From Romanomermis culicivorax (lineage: Eukaryota; Nematoda; Enoplea; Mermithida; Mermithidae), in assembly GCA_963922205.1 (NCBI GenBank), contig CAWUHX010000321.1, positions 124,001 to 188,000 of the forward strand: 64,000 bases of DNA. Reading direction: 5' to 3'. Under the pieces are notes generated by a model, which was given only the letters and a program-made list of their open reading frames with translations, had not been told where the DNA came from and searched no databases. Shown in pieces: positions 36,412 to 47,525 of this stretch (the stretch's first letter is position 1; the number at the start of each line of letters is the position of its first letter). Both the position numbers and the translations under genes were made by a program.

Positions 36412-37066
36412 CTAAAGGCGGATTCATACTTCATCCGGCGTCCCGCAAGTTATTTTTAGCTTCCGGCATTCAGTGTCCGGCATCCGGCAATTTGGCTTCC
36501 GGCAAGTTGCCGGATCGGATGGCAATTCATACTTCTTCCGGCGCCGGAAAGGCCGGATGACAATTTATTCTTGATTTTACTAAGTTTAAATACTTTGTAA
36601 TCTGTTCAATTTTTGTTTCAAGAGAAAGGGCGTATGAAAAATATATATAATATTATTTTCGAAGTCTAATCAGAATTATTAGTTGATGATGTCAGACGAA
36701 CAAGATATTCTTGATCTAGCATCATTTTATGCTTTCAAGAACGGAAAAAACATCCAAAATATTCAGCAATCGAAAAATAAACGAACGTCATGATTAAAAA
36801 CACAAAATTGTGTCTCAACTAAAAAATCGATATCCCCCACATATATTGTATATGCAAAAACCAATTAAACACATGGTCCTATTGAAATTACATAAAAATA
36901 TGCTTTCCGGAAAAGTACAAACTGTTTCTACTCGGCAAAATTCCAGTCTTCCGGCAAGAAAATGGGGCGGCAGCGTGGGAAAAAGAAAAAAATGTCCGGT
37001 GCCGGATTGCCGGATGAACCACCAGATCCGGACGCCGGACCGGATGAAGTATGAATCCGCCTTTAG
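36412..37066. mobile_element. MITE with 27-bp perfect terminal inverted repeats and CCGGCA-rich ends
   Basis: Starts CTAAAGGCGGATTCATACTT plus seven more bases; the end is the exact inverted copy over 27 bp. Both arms contain repeated TCCGGCA/GCCGGA words (36437-36560 and 36905-37040). The end style, ATTCATACTTCATCCGG, is like the neighbour element's GTATATACTTACCCG, suggesting related families. No coding region. Target duplication unclear. Confidence 0.8.
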
Positions 37067-37394
37067 TATTTTTGTTCACCAACATTATTTATCCGATTTG
37101 TGTTTTGCATTGCATTCACCATTTTGGCATTTTGTTTGGCCATTTTCTCAATAATAATTTTATTCACATCAACACCCAGCCATGCTCTGAAAATTCTCCA
37201 CTGGGCAGATTTACTTAGTCCGTCGAAACTTGTAACTTTGGGACTTGAAATTCCAAGCACTACATACAAATTAGGCTTCTAAAGATGTGACTTGTAACTG
37301 TGACTTCTCATTATGATTCGATTCCAACTTTTTTCTGAATTAAATGGTCTTGCTATCCTGTGATATAACAAGCGTGACTCGAAAAACGGCTGCT

Positions 37395-37822
37395 TGACGC
37401 GATTTCTGAGAGGTTCTACTTTCCCTATGATAAGTTGAAAATTAATCGTACCTCAAAATCAGATATATTGGGTAGTTTCGTGCGCAGAGTTTAATGGTCC
37501 CATTCGTTTTGCTTGTAAACGAAAATTCGCACCGCTACAGCATGCCAAAGTTTGGAAATTTATGATTTTCTTGCATTTTTCAGTAGTCTTGCTAAGCAAG
37601 CGATATTTCGAGATCGGTTTGATCTTATTTGACAAATAAATATTCATTTTGTAGAGGAGAGAATAAGCTCTCTTTTGATATATTACTTACCGTAAATAAT
37701 TGCATATTACATTTTTTCATAAAGTTTAAAGTGCCAAAAATGAGCCGTCAAAATTGAAAAAATTTCGTTTATGGGCACTCCCGAGCATCTTCCCATCGGA
37801 AGCCGCAGAATTTTATTTTCCC
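37395..37822. repeat. Outer left arm of the large inverted-repeat transposon T1
   Basis: This ~430-bp block reappears inverted at about 45660-46090. Shared words include ATAAGTTGAAAATTAATC, TAGTTTCGTGCGC, GGTTTGATCTTATTTG and TTCCCATCGGAAGCCGCAGA. Identity is roughly 90 percent by eye. The match stops abruptly after TTTTATTTTC at 37822. Confidence 0.8.
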
Positions 37823-37827
37823 ATATC

Positions 37828-37853
37828 AAGGCAGGCACGGCAGTGCCTGCCTT
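37828..37853. repeat. Perfect 11-bp stem hairpin at a repeat breakpoint
   Basis: AAGGCAGGCAC, loop GGCA, then GTGCCTGCCTT. It begins 6 bp after the point where the T1 left arm is interrupted. Confidence 0.75.
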
Positions 37854-38499
37854 AATATGTTTGAGAATGGGCAACGCAAAAATCGCATTCGGGACGGAAT
37901 TGTGAAAAGACTATTCACTGGACAGACTTGAAAATTTGCAAGAATATAGAACTCAATGAGCTCTACACGATGGTACCACTTATCATACTGTAGGTGTACT
38001 GTAGCCTAAGTTATGAAACAAACTATAGAAGTGAAAATTCGAATTCTTGGCATTAGTGCGTATTCTGACCGATCAGCTCAAATGTGGTATCAGTACGTTC
38101 AGTAGGGTCATATCTCGGGACCGTTATCCAAACTTTTTGAAATATGCAAATGCGACCTTATTCCAGTGTAAAGAAAAATCTCAAAACTCCGACCGGCAAT
38201 AACGTCGCGAATATTCGGTCTTTCTCGACGATTTATACTCCGTTGGATGCAGCTCGTCAAGTTGTACAACATACTATTTAGCTGTTCGAAAATATGCAGT
38301 GTAAACTTAATTATCATACAAAATATGCAAATTTGGCCGAGTTGGGGTATGTGAGACAATAAATATCTCGAGTTGTATAAGTCGTAGAAACCTAATTCTT
38401 TTTTTGTTCGATAGCTGAGTAAAATGCCCAGAGTAAACCACCTTAACATGTGGTACGTACAGTGTAAAGTAAGTGTAAACAAAGCGAAAATGTACTTTA

Positions 38500-38830
38500 A
38501 AAAAAATTTTTTTTGCGATTTTCAAATTTTTTTTGCACCATTGAAACGAGCTTCTTTTTCTACCCCCCAGTTTTGATATTTGTTTTTTGAAAAAAATGTA
38601 AAGTACGCTAGAAATTTGCATAAACGTTGTTTACAAAAAATTTTTTTTCGATTTAGCAATTTTAAGTGGCACCATTGAAAAGAGCATATTTTGTTCTCCC
38701 CGACGCATGTTTTTGTTTTTCGAAATATCCCATCATACGCTAAAAATTTGCATAAATGATGTATGTAATAAAAAACAAGTAGCTATAAACAACATTCTAT
38801 TCGAGATACAACTTTTTTTTTGCGATTTTC
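38500..38830. repeat. Degenerate ~130-bp tandem repeat
   Basis: AAATTTTTTTTGCGATTT, GCACCATTGAAA-GAGC, and TACGCTA-AAATTTGCATAAA recur in order at about 38500, 38635 and partly 38810. Confidence 0.55.
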
Positions 38831-39083
38831 GAACTCAGCATGTGTAATTGTATATAAAGTATCTTTTCATATTATTCTATGCATTGAATAAAAATTCTTA
38901 AAATCCAATATGGCAACTATTAAATTGATAAGTAAGACAAAAAGTCGTAGGCCTGAATGATTTTCTTATTGATTTTTAGAACGTGCACTGGTTACTGTAA
39001 AAAAATTTTTTAACTTTAGATTGTTGTGGATTGCGCGTTTTAAGAGATAATTTTTTGTCATTAAAATTAAATTCGGATTAATT

Positions 39084-40376
39084 ATGACGGTGAGAAAATT
39101 CAAATATCTGTTGTGCAATGCGGAAAAAGTAAGTTATTGAGATTCGTTTACCAGACAGACATTGTGGCGTGCCACGCCGCATTTTTTTTGTTTGAATAGG
39201 GGCAGGGTATTTTTTGCATTCACGAAAATTATCATTATTCATTTGCTTGCTGATGTCTGTCTCTGACTATTTGTTGATGAAAATATTCAATCCGCACGTT
39301 GAAAGTTCTTTCTGTGGAATATAATTTTTTTAGGGGAAAAAGGCTGAAGAACATCGGGCAGCTAAAAAGAAATACAACGAAAAACGGAAAAAGGGCGCCG
39401 AAGAACAGAAAGCTGGCGTGGATTTGGGATTGGTCATTGCCGATGGTGGAACTGATCGGGAAATACAAGATTTGAAGGCCGCTAGTCAGATGGTGAGCTT
39501 GTATAAGATATTTAGATAAAAACGACAAATTTTCCATAATTTTTTCTTTGAATGTAGGAAGTAAATGCTAAGAAATGGCGGCAAAGGAGCACTGATAAGA
39601 TCGGAGTAATTTTATAAAATTAATTTGTTTATTTGGTAAATGTAAAGTAGTAAGTCGTTTTCTATTTTGAGGTGCTGGTGGAGAAGAAGGGTCGACGTAG
39701 TAGGAGCTGCGTGGTCGATGGTAGCCCGATGGAACAACAAATGCTGGATGATCAGGAGAAGGTATAATTATTTTTACAACATTTTTAACTGCTAGAATGT
39801 TTATAACTCTTACAGCGAATTTTCGAACAGGCGGAAATGGCAACCGAAAACGAGAAATCGAGTGAAAAATGTCAATGGGTTCAAAAAACGATCAATGGTC
39901 AGACGTATTATTGGCTCGATGGCTTTGATGATGAGAGAAATGATTCTTTTACTGAGTTAGAGATTAATTCCGAGTTAGAGACTAATTCCGAGTTAGAGAT
40001 AAAATTGAAATCAGATAGAGAATCAAAATCAGATAGAGAATCAAAATCAGATAGATCAGATTTAATCTGAGAAACCTGTTTATCAGATATTAAGTCAAAA
40101 TCAGATGCTATTGATTTATCAGATGGTACAAATTTAAAAGGTAACTTTCAGTTTAGCATGGATACGGACGAAGAATTTGAATTACTGGACCTAATGGTGA
40201 TGGAAGATTTACTCAACCACTCAAATCATCGGGAAAAAGGTAAAGAAAAGCGTAGTTCGACTGGTACCAGGCGAAGTTGCCCATTATCAGGAAAGGTTGG
40301 CAAAAAGGTGATTTTTGTTATTGATAAGATTAAAAATTTGTCTTTGCAGGATTTTTACGGTCGTCCATTCACCTGA
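39084..40376 (+). CDS. Unknown six-exon gene with one in-frame TGA
   Basis: Exons 39084-39128, 39334-39492, 39558-39605, 39672-39761, 39816-40307 and 40350-40376 have consensus or near-consensus splice sites, all in phase 0. The product is highly charged: a lysine-rich part (KKAEEHRAAKKKYNEKRKK) after the short first exon, then a part with a WVQKTINGQTYYWLDGF segment, then acidic SELE/KSDRE repeats. Exon 5 contains a single TGA at 40068-40070; the same frame stays open for 79 more codons (LSDGTNLKG, DTDEEFELLDL, MVMEDLL) to a good donor, and exon 6 ends with TGA. I recognise no domain. It may be a nuclear protein from its composition. The gene lies inside the segment that splits T1. Either the protein stops at residue ~206 or the TGA is an error, a mutation or a readthrough site. 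Confidence 0.55.
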
Positions 40377-40427
40377 AAAAAAAGAAAAAAATGATTATTC
40401 TTCGAAGAAACTTAAAACAACGAAATT

Positions 40428-41484
40428 ATTCCAAAAATGCCACGTTATGGCCAAAAACTGAGAATATGTTTGCTGACCAAGTTTATTAATCACTTAAAAG
40501 TATGAAACAAGACTCCTGATTGAACAGCCACTTAAAAGGACGGTACAAGCCTTTCCTAAAAAATTCTGACTTGAAAAATTATCACACTTACAAGTTGAAC
40601 ATATACGCGCCCAGTTTTTTTTGAAAAAAATTTTCTTTTATGTCTTTATTAAATTATATTTTCTTGTTTGTGTCATATTTCTACAAGAAGTGGCCTCTAA
40701 CAATAACTTCAAAAATCTTTTGACTACATACCTTACCATTTTTGAAATTATACCTGATGATTATGAAATATAATATGGAACTTCTGTTTTTTAAAAATGA
40801 ATACAGTAATCGATGCACTTGGCTGGTTAATATGTAATGTGAAGTTTCTAAAATGATAATGAAACACAGACACAGGTACAATACACTCTCAATTAGTATG
40901 CTGTATCATCAGTATGAAAATTTTTATTGATATTATTTATGCAAATTAAGTTGCTGTTTCAACACCTGTATACTTACTTCGAATTTACCATTTTGTTGTC
41001 GATTGATCTTTCTATTATTCTGATCATCACAAGTTTTTGTTGAGGATGTTTCATTTAAGCGAAAAGCCTTTTGATATAGGAAGAATTTATATCTATCATC
41101 AGATATGCATAGGTAATTGTAGTCAACTATGACGGAACTTTATAACTGAACAAGGCTGCCATCTTTTTGTCGTGTCTGATATGTTATATGACAAACTGGT
41201 AATCTTTTTTTACAATATTATTACTGTAAAAAATTATTTGGCAAAACTGAATAATTATAATCACTACTTTGAGTATAGCATTTTAAGAAAGCACATAGCT
41301 GGTCGCGTATATGTTCAACTTGTAAGTGTGATAATTTTTCAAGTCAGAATTTTTAGGAAAGGCTTGTACCGTCCTTTTAAGTGGCTGTTCAATCAGGAGT
41401 CTTGTTTCATACTTTTAAGTGATTAATAATCTTGGTCAGCAAACATATTCTCAGTTTTTGGCCATAACGTGGCATTTTTGGAAT
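40428..41484. mobile_element. Fold-back element with ~190-bp arms
   Basis: The left arm 40428-40620 begins ATTCCAAAAATGCCACGTTA and the right arm ends with its inverted copy at 41484. Shared words include CACTTAAAAGTATGAAACAA, TCCTGATTGAACAGCC and AAAAGGACGGTACAAGCC. Arms are near-identical except for short gaps. The 670-bp middle is AT-rich without coding sequence. The right end abuts the inner left arm of T1 exactly. Confidence 0.85.
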
Positions 41485-42153
41485 ATTGTAGCCCATCCAT
41501 TTTTACTGCTTTGGTTAAATTTTCATCAAAATTTTTATACCGTTTTGGGAGCTGCACTGCTCTGAAGAAGGCATACTTACCAAAATTTCGTATAAATCAT
41601 TGTATTTGCCAGGTGGCCCTTGTCTACCCCTTGTGATGTATTTATTACCTATACTGTAGAATTATCAATTAACTAACAGACTATAGTTTGATGTATTAAT
41701 TATTTTACAAGCAAATGTTTTACACTCTGCAAGAAAGTTTGAACAGTCAAAATTAGAAGCAAAAGTGAAGAAAAATCCTGCTTAGAGGCACTCCCAAGCG
41801 CCTTCACCTACCATGCTGCAGAATTTTATCGTTTTATTCTTTTATTCATACATTCCTACAGTAGCTGTGAAAGCAGCATCGTGATTTGAATATTCCTTGA
41901 GAAGCTACAGATATCCATAGAAAGCAAAACCCTGAAAATTGCCCAGAAATCAATAATTTTTTTGCATCCTTTTGCTATAGCATTTTGCATTTGTTAAAGA
42001 TATTGGTTCTGTACCTCAATACTACAACCAGAAAATAAGGAGCATAAGGAGAAAATTTGCTGAAAGTAATGTCAAAAGTTATATTCTGTTCCAACAGTTT
42101 TGTACTGTTTTGTTTATAAACTATAAACAACCTATCCTAAGCAAAAAATTGGA
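41485..42153. repeat. Inner left arm of T1
   Basis: From ATTGTAGCCCAT to CAAAAAATTGGAC this ~670-bp block is the inverted match of 44985-45654 (for example GAGGCACTCCCAAGCGCCTT, AGAAGCTACAGATATCCATA, AACAACCTATCCTAAGC). In the right arm it is continuous with the outer block; here the two are 3.66 kb apart. Confidence 0.85.
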
Positions 42154-42599
42154 CTAATGAAAAATATTTTCTCAAAATTTTCTAGCCGGATTGGTCAAAA
42201 GTTGTACCAGCTGTTACTTTTTTCCCTGAGGATCTCACCTTCCATAGGAATCTTTTTTTGTTCAACTGTGATGGATCAATGGATTACGATGGTTGCACTA
42301 GGAGCATGGAAAAGATTTCGGAAATGTCCTAATCTTTCCACAAAAAAATGCATTATCTACTTTTATAAATAATTAAAGTATGATTGACAGAGCATCACAT
42401 AAATAGTATACATAATAAATAAAATATTGAATTGGTAGTATTTTTTGAAATGCTGATTAATTATAAGCATGGCAGAAGCCTAAGCATTTTGACACACATT
42501 AGCATCATAAAAATGTTTCATATTTATATGCCATTACTATAGACCATGTGATCCTGGGCTATGGAACATGTGATCCGTGCCACTTATTGACAGAGAAAA

Positions 42600-43760
42600 C
42601 CATGAGCCATTATTCTGAGATTATCAACTAGTTCCCCCTAAGACCAGCAGTTTTGAGGAAAACCTGTTCATATTTCTTGCCACTGTGTGATTACTTTTCA
42701 AATCAGTCACTAGCCAGCAAACCACTTTCAAACTCCAAATGAGAATTACAGAATGCAGGGTCTTCCAATGCATCTTCATCTTCACACACTTCATCCACAT
42801 TTTCCTCAACATAATAAGTATCAATGTCATTACATCAGTGGGCTGCCTTTCGAGACCAGAAACTTTGTATCTGCTGATGCATCAGTAAATCATCCTTGCT
42901 GAAAATATTACCGTGTCACATCTCTTGGGCAATAATGTTGGAATCAAACTTCTGTCATCTAGCTAGGCCCTCTTCAAATTTCGACATGAGAAAGCATCTT
43001 TGATTTAGTTTAAACGTATAACAAGGGTGATTCTTCCCCAACGCCCATCCTTTGACCATTGGTTCAGATATTTCATTTTCATAGAATCTTTGCAGTGCTT
43101 CTTGCATGTCAGGCATTTCAATTGTTAATCTAACTGATTCCAGATGGTTGCTGTAGCTTTGTATTGCAGCATCCTTGAGGCTAACACGCTGAGATGCCAA
43201 CTGATGTCGGCCTGCTAGAAGATGGCATAACAGGTTTCCATGCCTTGCAGATGACATAATGCAACCTTCTTCTGGACAACTGAATGTATTGTCTTGGCTT
43301 AAATCAGCCTTGGCTGGTTTCCCAGCATCTTCATTTGCTGAGATTTTGGTGTTGCGTTTCTGTTGTGTATCTTTTGATGGTACCTTCAGTTCAATCCAAA
43401 AATAGCTTTGTAGCATGACTGATGTAGCTAGCTGATTTTCATCATATGCAAGCATTGCTTCCAGTCCTAGGACAATGGTTCTCTTGTTCTCTTTATTAAC
43501 TGATACAATCTTTCCAGTGCCAATTTTATAAGCACACCAAGCACCTGTAGCATTCAACTCAAACAAAAAGTTTGAATATGAATTTACACCAGGCAGCTTC
43601 TAAAGCACAGCATTTGATGTTGTCAATTTGCCATAGATCACTGAAGTGCCTGTTGTACCCTGATAAGAAGATGCACACCTCAGAAATCCTTCTGCAATTG
43701 TGCATTTGTTATTTTTATCAACATACAAGCCTACTTGGTGTTTTACTAATGCTGCTATTC
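42600..43760 (-). pseudogene. C-terminal part of a transposon C2H2 protein
   Basis: The main open frame is 43566-42955 (203 codons). Going down the minus strand: an upstream part in another frame with VDKNNKCTIAEGF and GVNSYSNFLF, then GAWCAYKIGTGKIV, a zinc finger C-P-E-E-G-C-x12-H-L-L-x3-H, then MVKGWALG and RCFLMSKFEEG. Below 42955, after a stop and shifts, follow HQQIQSFWSRKAAH and an acidic end (YYVEENVDEVCEDEDAL). The set of a single C2H2 finger, W-A-L, a K-F-x-x-G block and a final Q-Q-I-x-S-F-x-S-R-x-A motif recalls uncharacterised proteins repeated in many invertebrate genomes. I infer it is the coding part of transposon T1. It is broken by at least two stops or shifts, some of which could be introns. 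Confidence 0.5.
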
Positions 43761-44014
43761 AATCACAAGCACCCTTGCCATGCTAAGATTCACTGAAATG
43801 AAAAAATTAACTATACTTGATGTTCAAAGCAATGTTTTCTGTTTATTCATAATCTAAATGAAATAAGATGAATTCATCTATGCTTTGCTTGTATTCTTTA
43901 TGAAAATTTTGATATTGGTAATTATCAGGATCTGTGATTTTTTCCAGAAATGTAGCAGAAATATGTATTTGTCTTGCAGACATCAAACATGATTTTTGCC
44001 ACATATATTTGGAC

Positions 44015-44734
44015 TTACTCACCTAATATAGCTTGATTCTGGAAGTCCTGAATAGTTTGATCCCGCTCTTTGACTACCAATTTCATGGGCAAATGCAGAA
44101 ACATCTTTTGATCAAAAGTTGTTGAACACCTGAAGACTCCATTTTGATTGTGCATGTGCAACCTTGTTGATGATAAGTTGAAATGACTTTCAATGTAGAA
44201 TGTTGTTCCTGAACAGTCATTTGGGTAGCCAGGTGTGGGTTTTCCAAACTGCAGTGGATTGATGTTGGGGCATAAGTTAGCTGAGATATTGCATCGATTC
44301 AATGAATAATCCATTTGCCCATTAATGTCCAATTCTCGAAAAATTCAGGAACTTGGAATCAATGAATTACATGTTTTCATGAAAAGTTTGTCAAATGAAT
44401 CACACCACGAATATGGTGCTTGACGACCAAAAACAACCACATCTGCAACAGTTGATGAAAGTACATTGAGAGAAAATTCCATTAAAAAAGGAGTAGGGCC
44501 CCAGGGTTGAATTTCAAAAAACTGTTTCATCAATGCTGTATCTGATGTTTGAACCAGTGAAATGGCTAAGGGAAAGCAATTTCCACTTTCAATCACATCA
44601 ATTCGACAATCATTGTATATGTTGTACTTTGTGTATACATATGGATTTTCGAGCAGCATGTCTGGTGATATAGTGTTATCACCAATTACAAAGTATGAAC
44701 TAGCAAAATGACAGCGGGATAAATTTGTGAACAA
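44015..44734 (-). pseudogene. N-terminal part of the T1 protein, two adjoining frames
   Basis: Frames 44734-44345 (129 codons) and 44332-44015 (105 codons) lie just upstream of the C2H2 part on the same strand. They contain cysteine and aromatic residues (CHFASSYFVIGDNTI, QPWGPTPFLMEF, PYSWCDSFDKLF; CNISANLCPNINPLQFGKP). No catalytic motif is recognised. Their order, strand and position between the long terminal repeats suggest they belong to the same original protein as the C2H2 frame. Confidence 0.4.
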
Positions 44735-44984
44735 AATAAAGTGTGGCCTTGGATCTGATCATTCAGCGCATCCCTTATAAGCAAAAGAATCATTCCTGTT
44801 TTCTATTAATCGAAAGAATCTCTATATATACATAATTGAAACCAGATCATGCCTTCACAGACTCAGCAGTTAATATAATCCCAGGAAATAATACCCCATA
44901 GATTAGTATGCCAAAAAATAAACTTCGTCTCCATCAATAAGTGAACCTAACAATCGGGCTAGAAATTTTTAAAAACAAAATATT

Positions 44985-46090
44985 TTTCATTGGTCCAATC
45001 TTTTGCTTAGGATAGGTTGTTTATAGTTTATAAAAAAACAGTAAAAAACTGTTGGAACAGAATATAACTTTTGACGTCACTTTCAGCAAATTTTCTTCTT
45101 ATTTTCTGGTTCTAGTATCGAGATACAGAACCAATATTTTTAACAAATGCAAAATGCTAAATGCAAAAAGATGCAAAAAAAATTATTGATTTCTGGGCAA
45201 TTTTCAGGGTTTTGCTTTCTATGGATATCTGTAGCTTCTCAAGGAATATTCAAATCACGATGCTGCTTTCACAGCTACTGTAGGAATGTATGAATAAAAG
45301 AATAAAATGATAAAATTCTGCAGCATGGTAGGTGAAGGCGCTTGGGAGTGCCTCTAAGCAGGATTTTTCTTCACTTTTGCTTCTAATTTTGACTGTTCAA
45401 ACTTTCTTGCAGAGTGTAAAATATTTGCTTCCTAAATAATTAATACATCAAACTATAGTCTGTTAGTTAATTGATAATTCTACAGTATAGGTAATAAATA
45501 TATCACAAGGGGTAGACAAGGGCTACCTGGCAAATACAATGAATTATACAAAATTTTCATAAGTATGCCTTCTTCAGAGCAGTGCAGCTCCCAAAACGGT
45601 ACAAAAATTTTGATGAAAATTTAACCAAAGCAGTAAAAATATATGGGCTACAATATAAGAAAATAAAATTCTGCGGCTTCCGATGGGAAGGTGCTCGGGA
45701 GTGCCCATAAACGAAATTTTTTCAATTTTGACGGCTCACTTTTGACACTTTAAACTTTATGAAAAAATGTAATATGCAATTATTTACGGTAAGTAAAATA
45801 TCAAAAGAGAGCATATTCTCTCTTCTACAAAATGAGTATTTATTCATCAAATAAGATCAAACCGATCTCGAAATATCGCTTGCTTAGCAAGACTACTGAA
45901 AAATGCAAGAAAATCATAAATTTTCAAACTTTGGCATACTGTAGCGGTGCGAATTTTCGTTTACAAGCAAAACGAATGGTACCATGAAACTCAGCGCACG
46001 AAACTACCCAAAATATTTGATTTTGAGGTATGATTAATTTTCAACTTATCATAGGCCTATATGAAAAAAGGTAGAATCTCTCAGAAATCG
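44985..46090. repeat. Continuous right arm of T1, about 1.1 kb
   Basis: The block reads inverted to 41485-42153 (inner) and then directly on to 37395-37822 (outer), joining at TTTTATTTTCTTATATTGTAGCCC. The uninterrupted right arm shows that the two left blocks were once adjacent. Confidence 0.8.
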
Positions 46091-46288
46091 TGTCTTAAAA
46101 AGCCTGTTGCACCCAAGCTAGTATCAGATAGCCTATATACTCTAGTTTTTCATCAAGAAATTTCACATCCATAGCTATTTATGCCATGAGCAGCAACCGA
46201 TCATATTGTACTGTAAGTGAAACTGTGCGTCTCAAAACATTTTCAAGAAATATGGATCATGTATGTGTTTAATAAATGGATAGTTTAG

Positions 46289-46410
46289 TCTTCGCTACAT
46301 CATTCTCCCACATGAAGCTCGTTTAATGGCTCATCATCTAACTCATCAATGGTCTGCAATGGGTGAGAAGGCGCCAGCAGTTCTATTTGTTAGGGATGTT
46401 CTTAGGATAG
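46289..46410 (+). CDS. Exon-like fragment, unknown protein (1)
   Basis: After an acceptor GTTTAG the frame reads LRYIILPHEARLMAHHLTHQ then WSAMG; a GTGAG donor follows at 46364, or the frame continues KAPAVLFVRDVLRIG. It looks coding by residue use. I could not join it in phase with the next fragment. No family recognised. Confidence 0.3.
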
Positions 46411-46579
46411 GACTTATTATCCTATCCATGCAAAAATTGAATTGTCCCTGTCTTTACTGGACAAGGAGTACTGTGAGTATCTCGCCAGAGACTTGCGGGG
46501 ATCCACTTGGGAAAACCCTTCACGCTTTTATACGACGAGCCTGTGTCTTCTTACCCATTTCGGTTACATCTGTGACTGA
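46411..46579 (+). CDS. Exon-like fragment, unknown protein (2)
   Basis: After acceptor TTAGGATAG the frame reads TYYPIHAKIELSLSLLDKEY, CEYLARDLRGSTWENPSRFY, TTSLCLLTHFGYICD and then TGA. A GTGACT donor just before the stop is possible. Balanced amino-acid use and W/P/H content argue for real coding origin, in contrast to the overlapping longer frame 46326-46646. Function unknown. Confidence 0.35.
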
Positions 46580-46684
46580 AAGTTGCGTTTGGTCTACTGA
46601 GACCTGTTGCATGGTGCTGTCTATTACTTACATGAAACTATTTTGAGTGACCCACAGTCATGTAAAATTAATTAGCCCTTTAGT

Positions 46685-46991
46685 TATATTGCTGACATCA
46701 CTCGACCTGAGCAAGGACTACACATTACATATCGCATGTTCGCCTGTCAGCGTTATCTATATTGCAAGGAAAATCTCATTCAGCTCATCAAGTACATATT
46801 GATGCATTAAACTCCATGTTCCAGGAATCGACCATGTCGCCAACTTCCCAACAGACTTGGGAACGATTATTTCCGCGCACAGTATTGATACTCAAGTGGG
46901 CAGCATTGTGCGGAATGTTCATAAACCACATCCTATGTTTACAGATGAATACGGCAAAAAGTTACCCAAGCCACTTTGGCATCCTCAGTGA
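46685..46991 (+). CDS. Exon-like fragments, unknown protein (3, 4)
   Basis: A frame from 46685 reads IADITRPEQGLHITYRMFAC then QRYLYCKENLIQLIK up to a GTACAT donor at about 46801. After the acceptor TTCCAG (46824) a second frame reads IDHVANFPTDLGTIISAHSI, DTQVGSIVRNVHKPHPMFTD, EYGKKLPKPLWHPQ, TGA at 46989-46991. The phases of the two do not match across the 24-bp gap, so an exon or base may be missing or this may be a decayed gene. No family recognised. Confidence 0.35.
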
Positions 46992-47091
46992 TTTGAAAAT
47001 CGACGTTCTTAGCTACACCTAAACGTATTGTATGATTTATAGTTCAATAGTTTCAGAAATAAAATAAGAATGAAGTGCTAAGTGTTGTAAT

Positions 47092-47433
47092 TTATAATGA
47101 ATGAGCAATCCAAATGAGCCTCGAAACAGAAATAGATCCCAGGCAAACTCTGCTGCTTCCCTTCGTAAATTGATTGTAGCAATGAGGACAATATATCAGG
47201 GTAAGGGATTGGGGGCTCTGACCTCGTCCAGATAGGTGTTCGACTTGACCCCACCAAAATAGTGGCTTTTCAATGTGAGTAGGAATTTTTCTCCCAAAGT
47301 GCAACGAATTTGGTATCAACACATAGGTCTCGTTGGGATTCAAAGACATGATTTCCAGAAAGCTCTGGGGTACTTTGTGTTTGGACAATGGGAATTTACA
47401 ACAAACACATGACTGTATCACGTTCGAACTCAT
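47092..47433 (-). CDS. Unknown 113-residue cysteine-containing protein
   Basis: The ATG at 47433 lies 11 nt after a TTGCAG acceptor (about 47445), so it may be a first exon after spliced-leader addition. CVCC near residue 10 and YCPHC near residue 81 could bind a metal. PNSLHFGRKIP and FWWGQVEHLSGRG are distinctive. A decayed copy of its middle part lies on the same strand at about 50520-50660. No family is recognised. It follows the gene fragment 48336-47526 by about 80 bp on the same strand. Confidence 0.4.
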   Translation of the reverse strand: MSSNVIQSCVCCKFPLSKHKVPQSFLEIMSLNPNETYVLIPNSLHFGRKIPTHIEKPLFWWGQVEHLSGRGQSPQSLTLIYCPHCYNQFTKGSSRVCLGSISVSRLIWIAHSL

Positions 47434-47525
47434 AGAGGCTTAACCTGCAACACGTCAGCTAGGCATGCCTACTCACGTCTTCAACCAAAGTTCAAGCCCA
47501 ACCACTAACTCAAATCAAAGGCTAA

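Noticed and set aside
46326..46646. 106-codon plus-strand ORF as a single gene
   Set aside because: Different frames inside it (46412-46579) look much more like protein; the long frame is probably partly a shadow.
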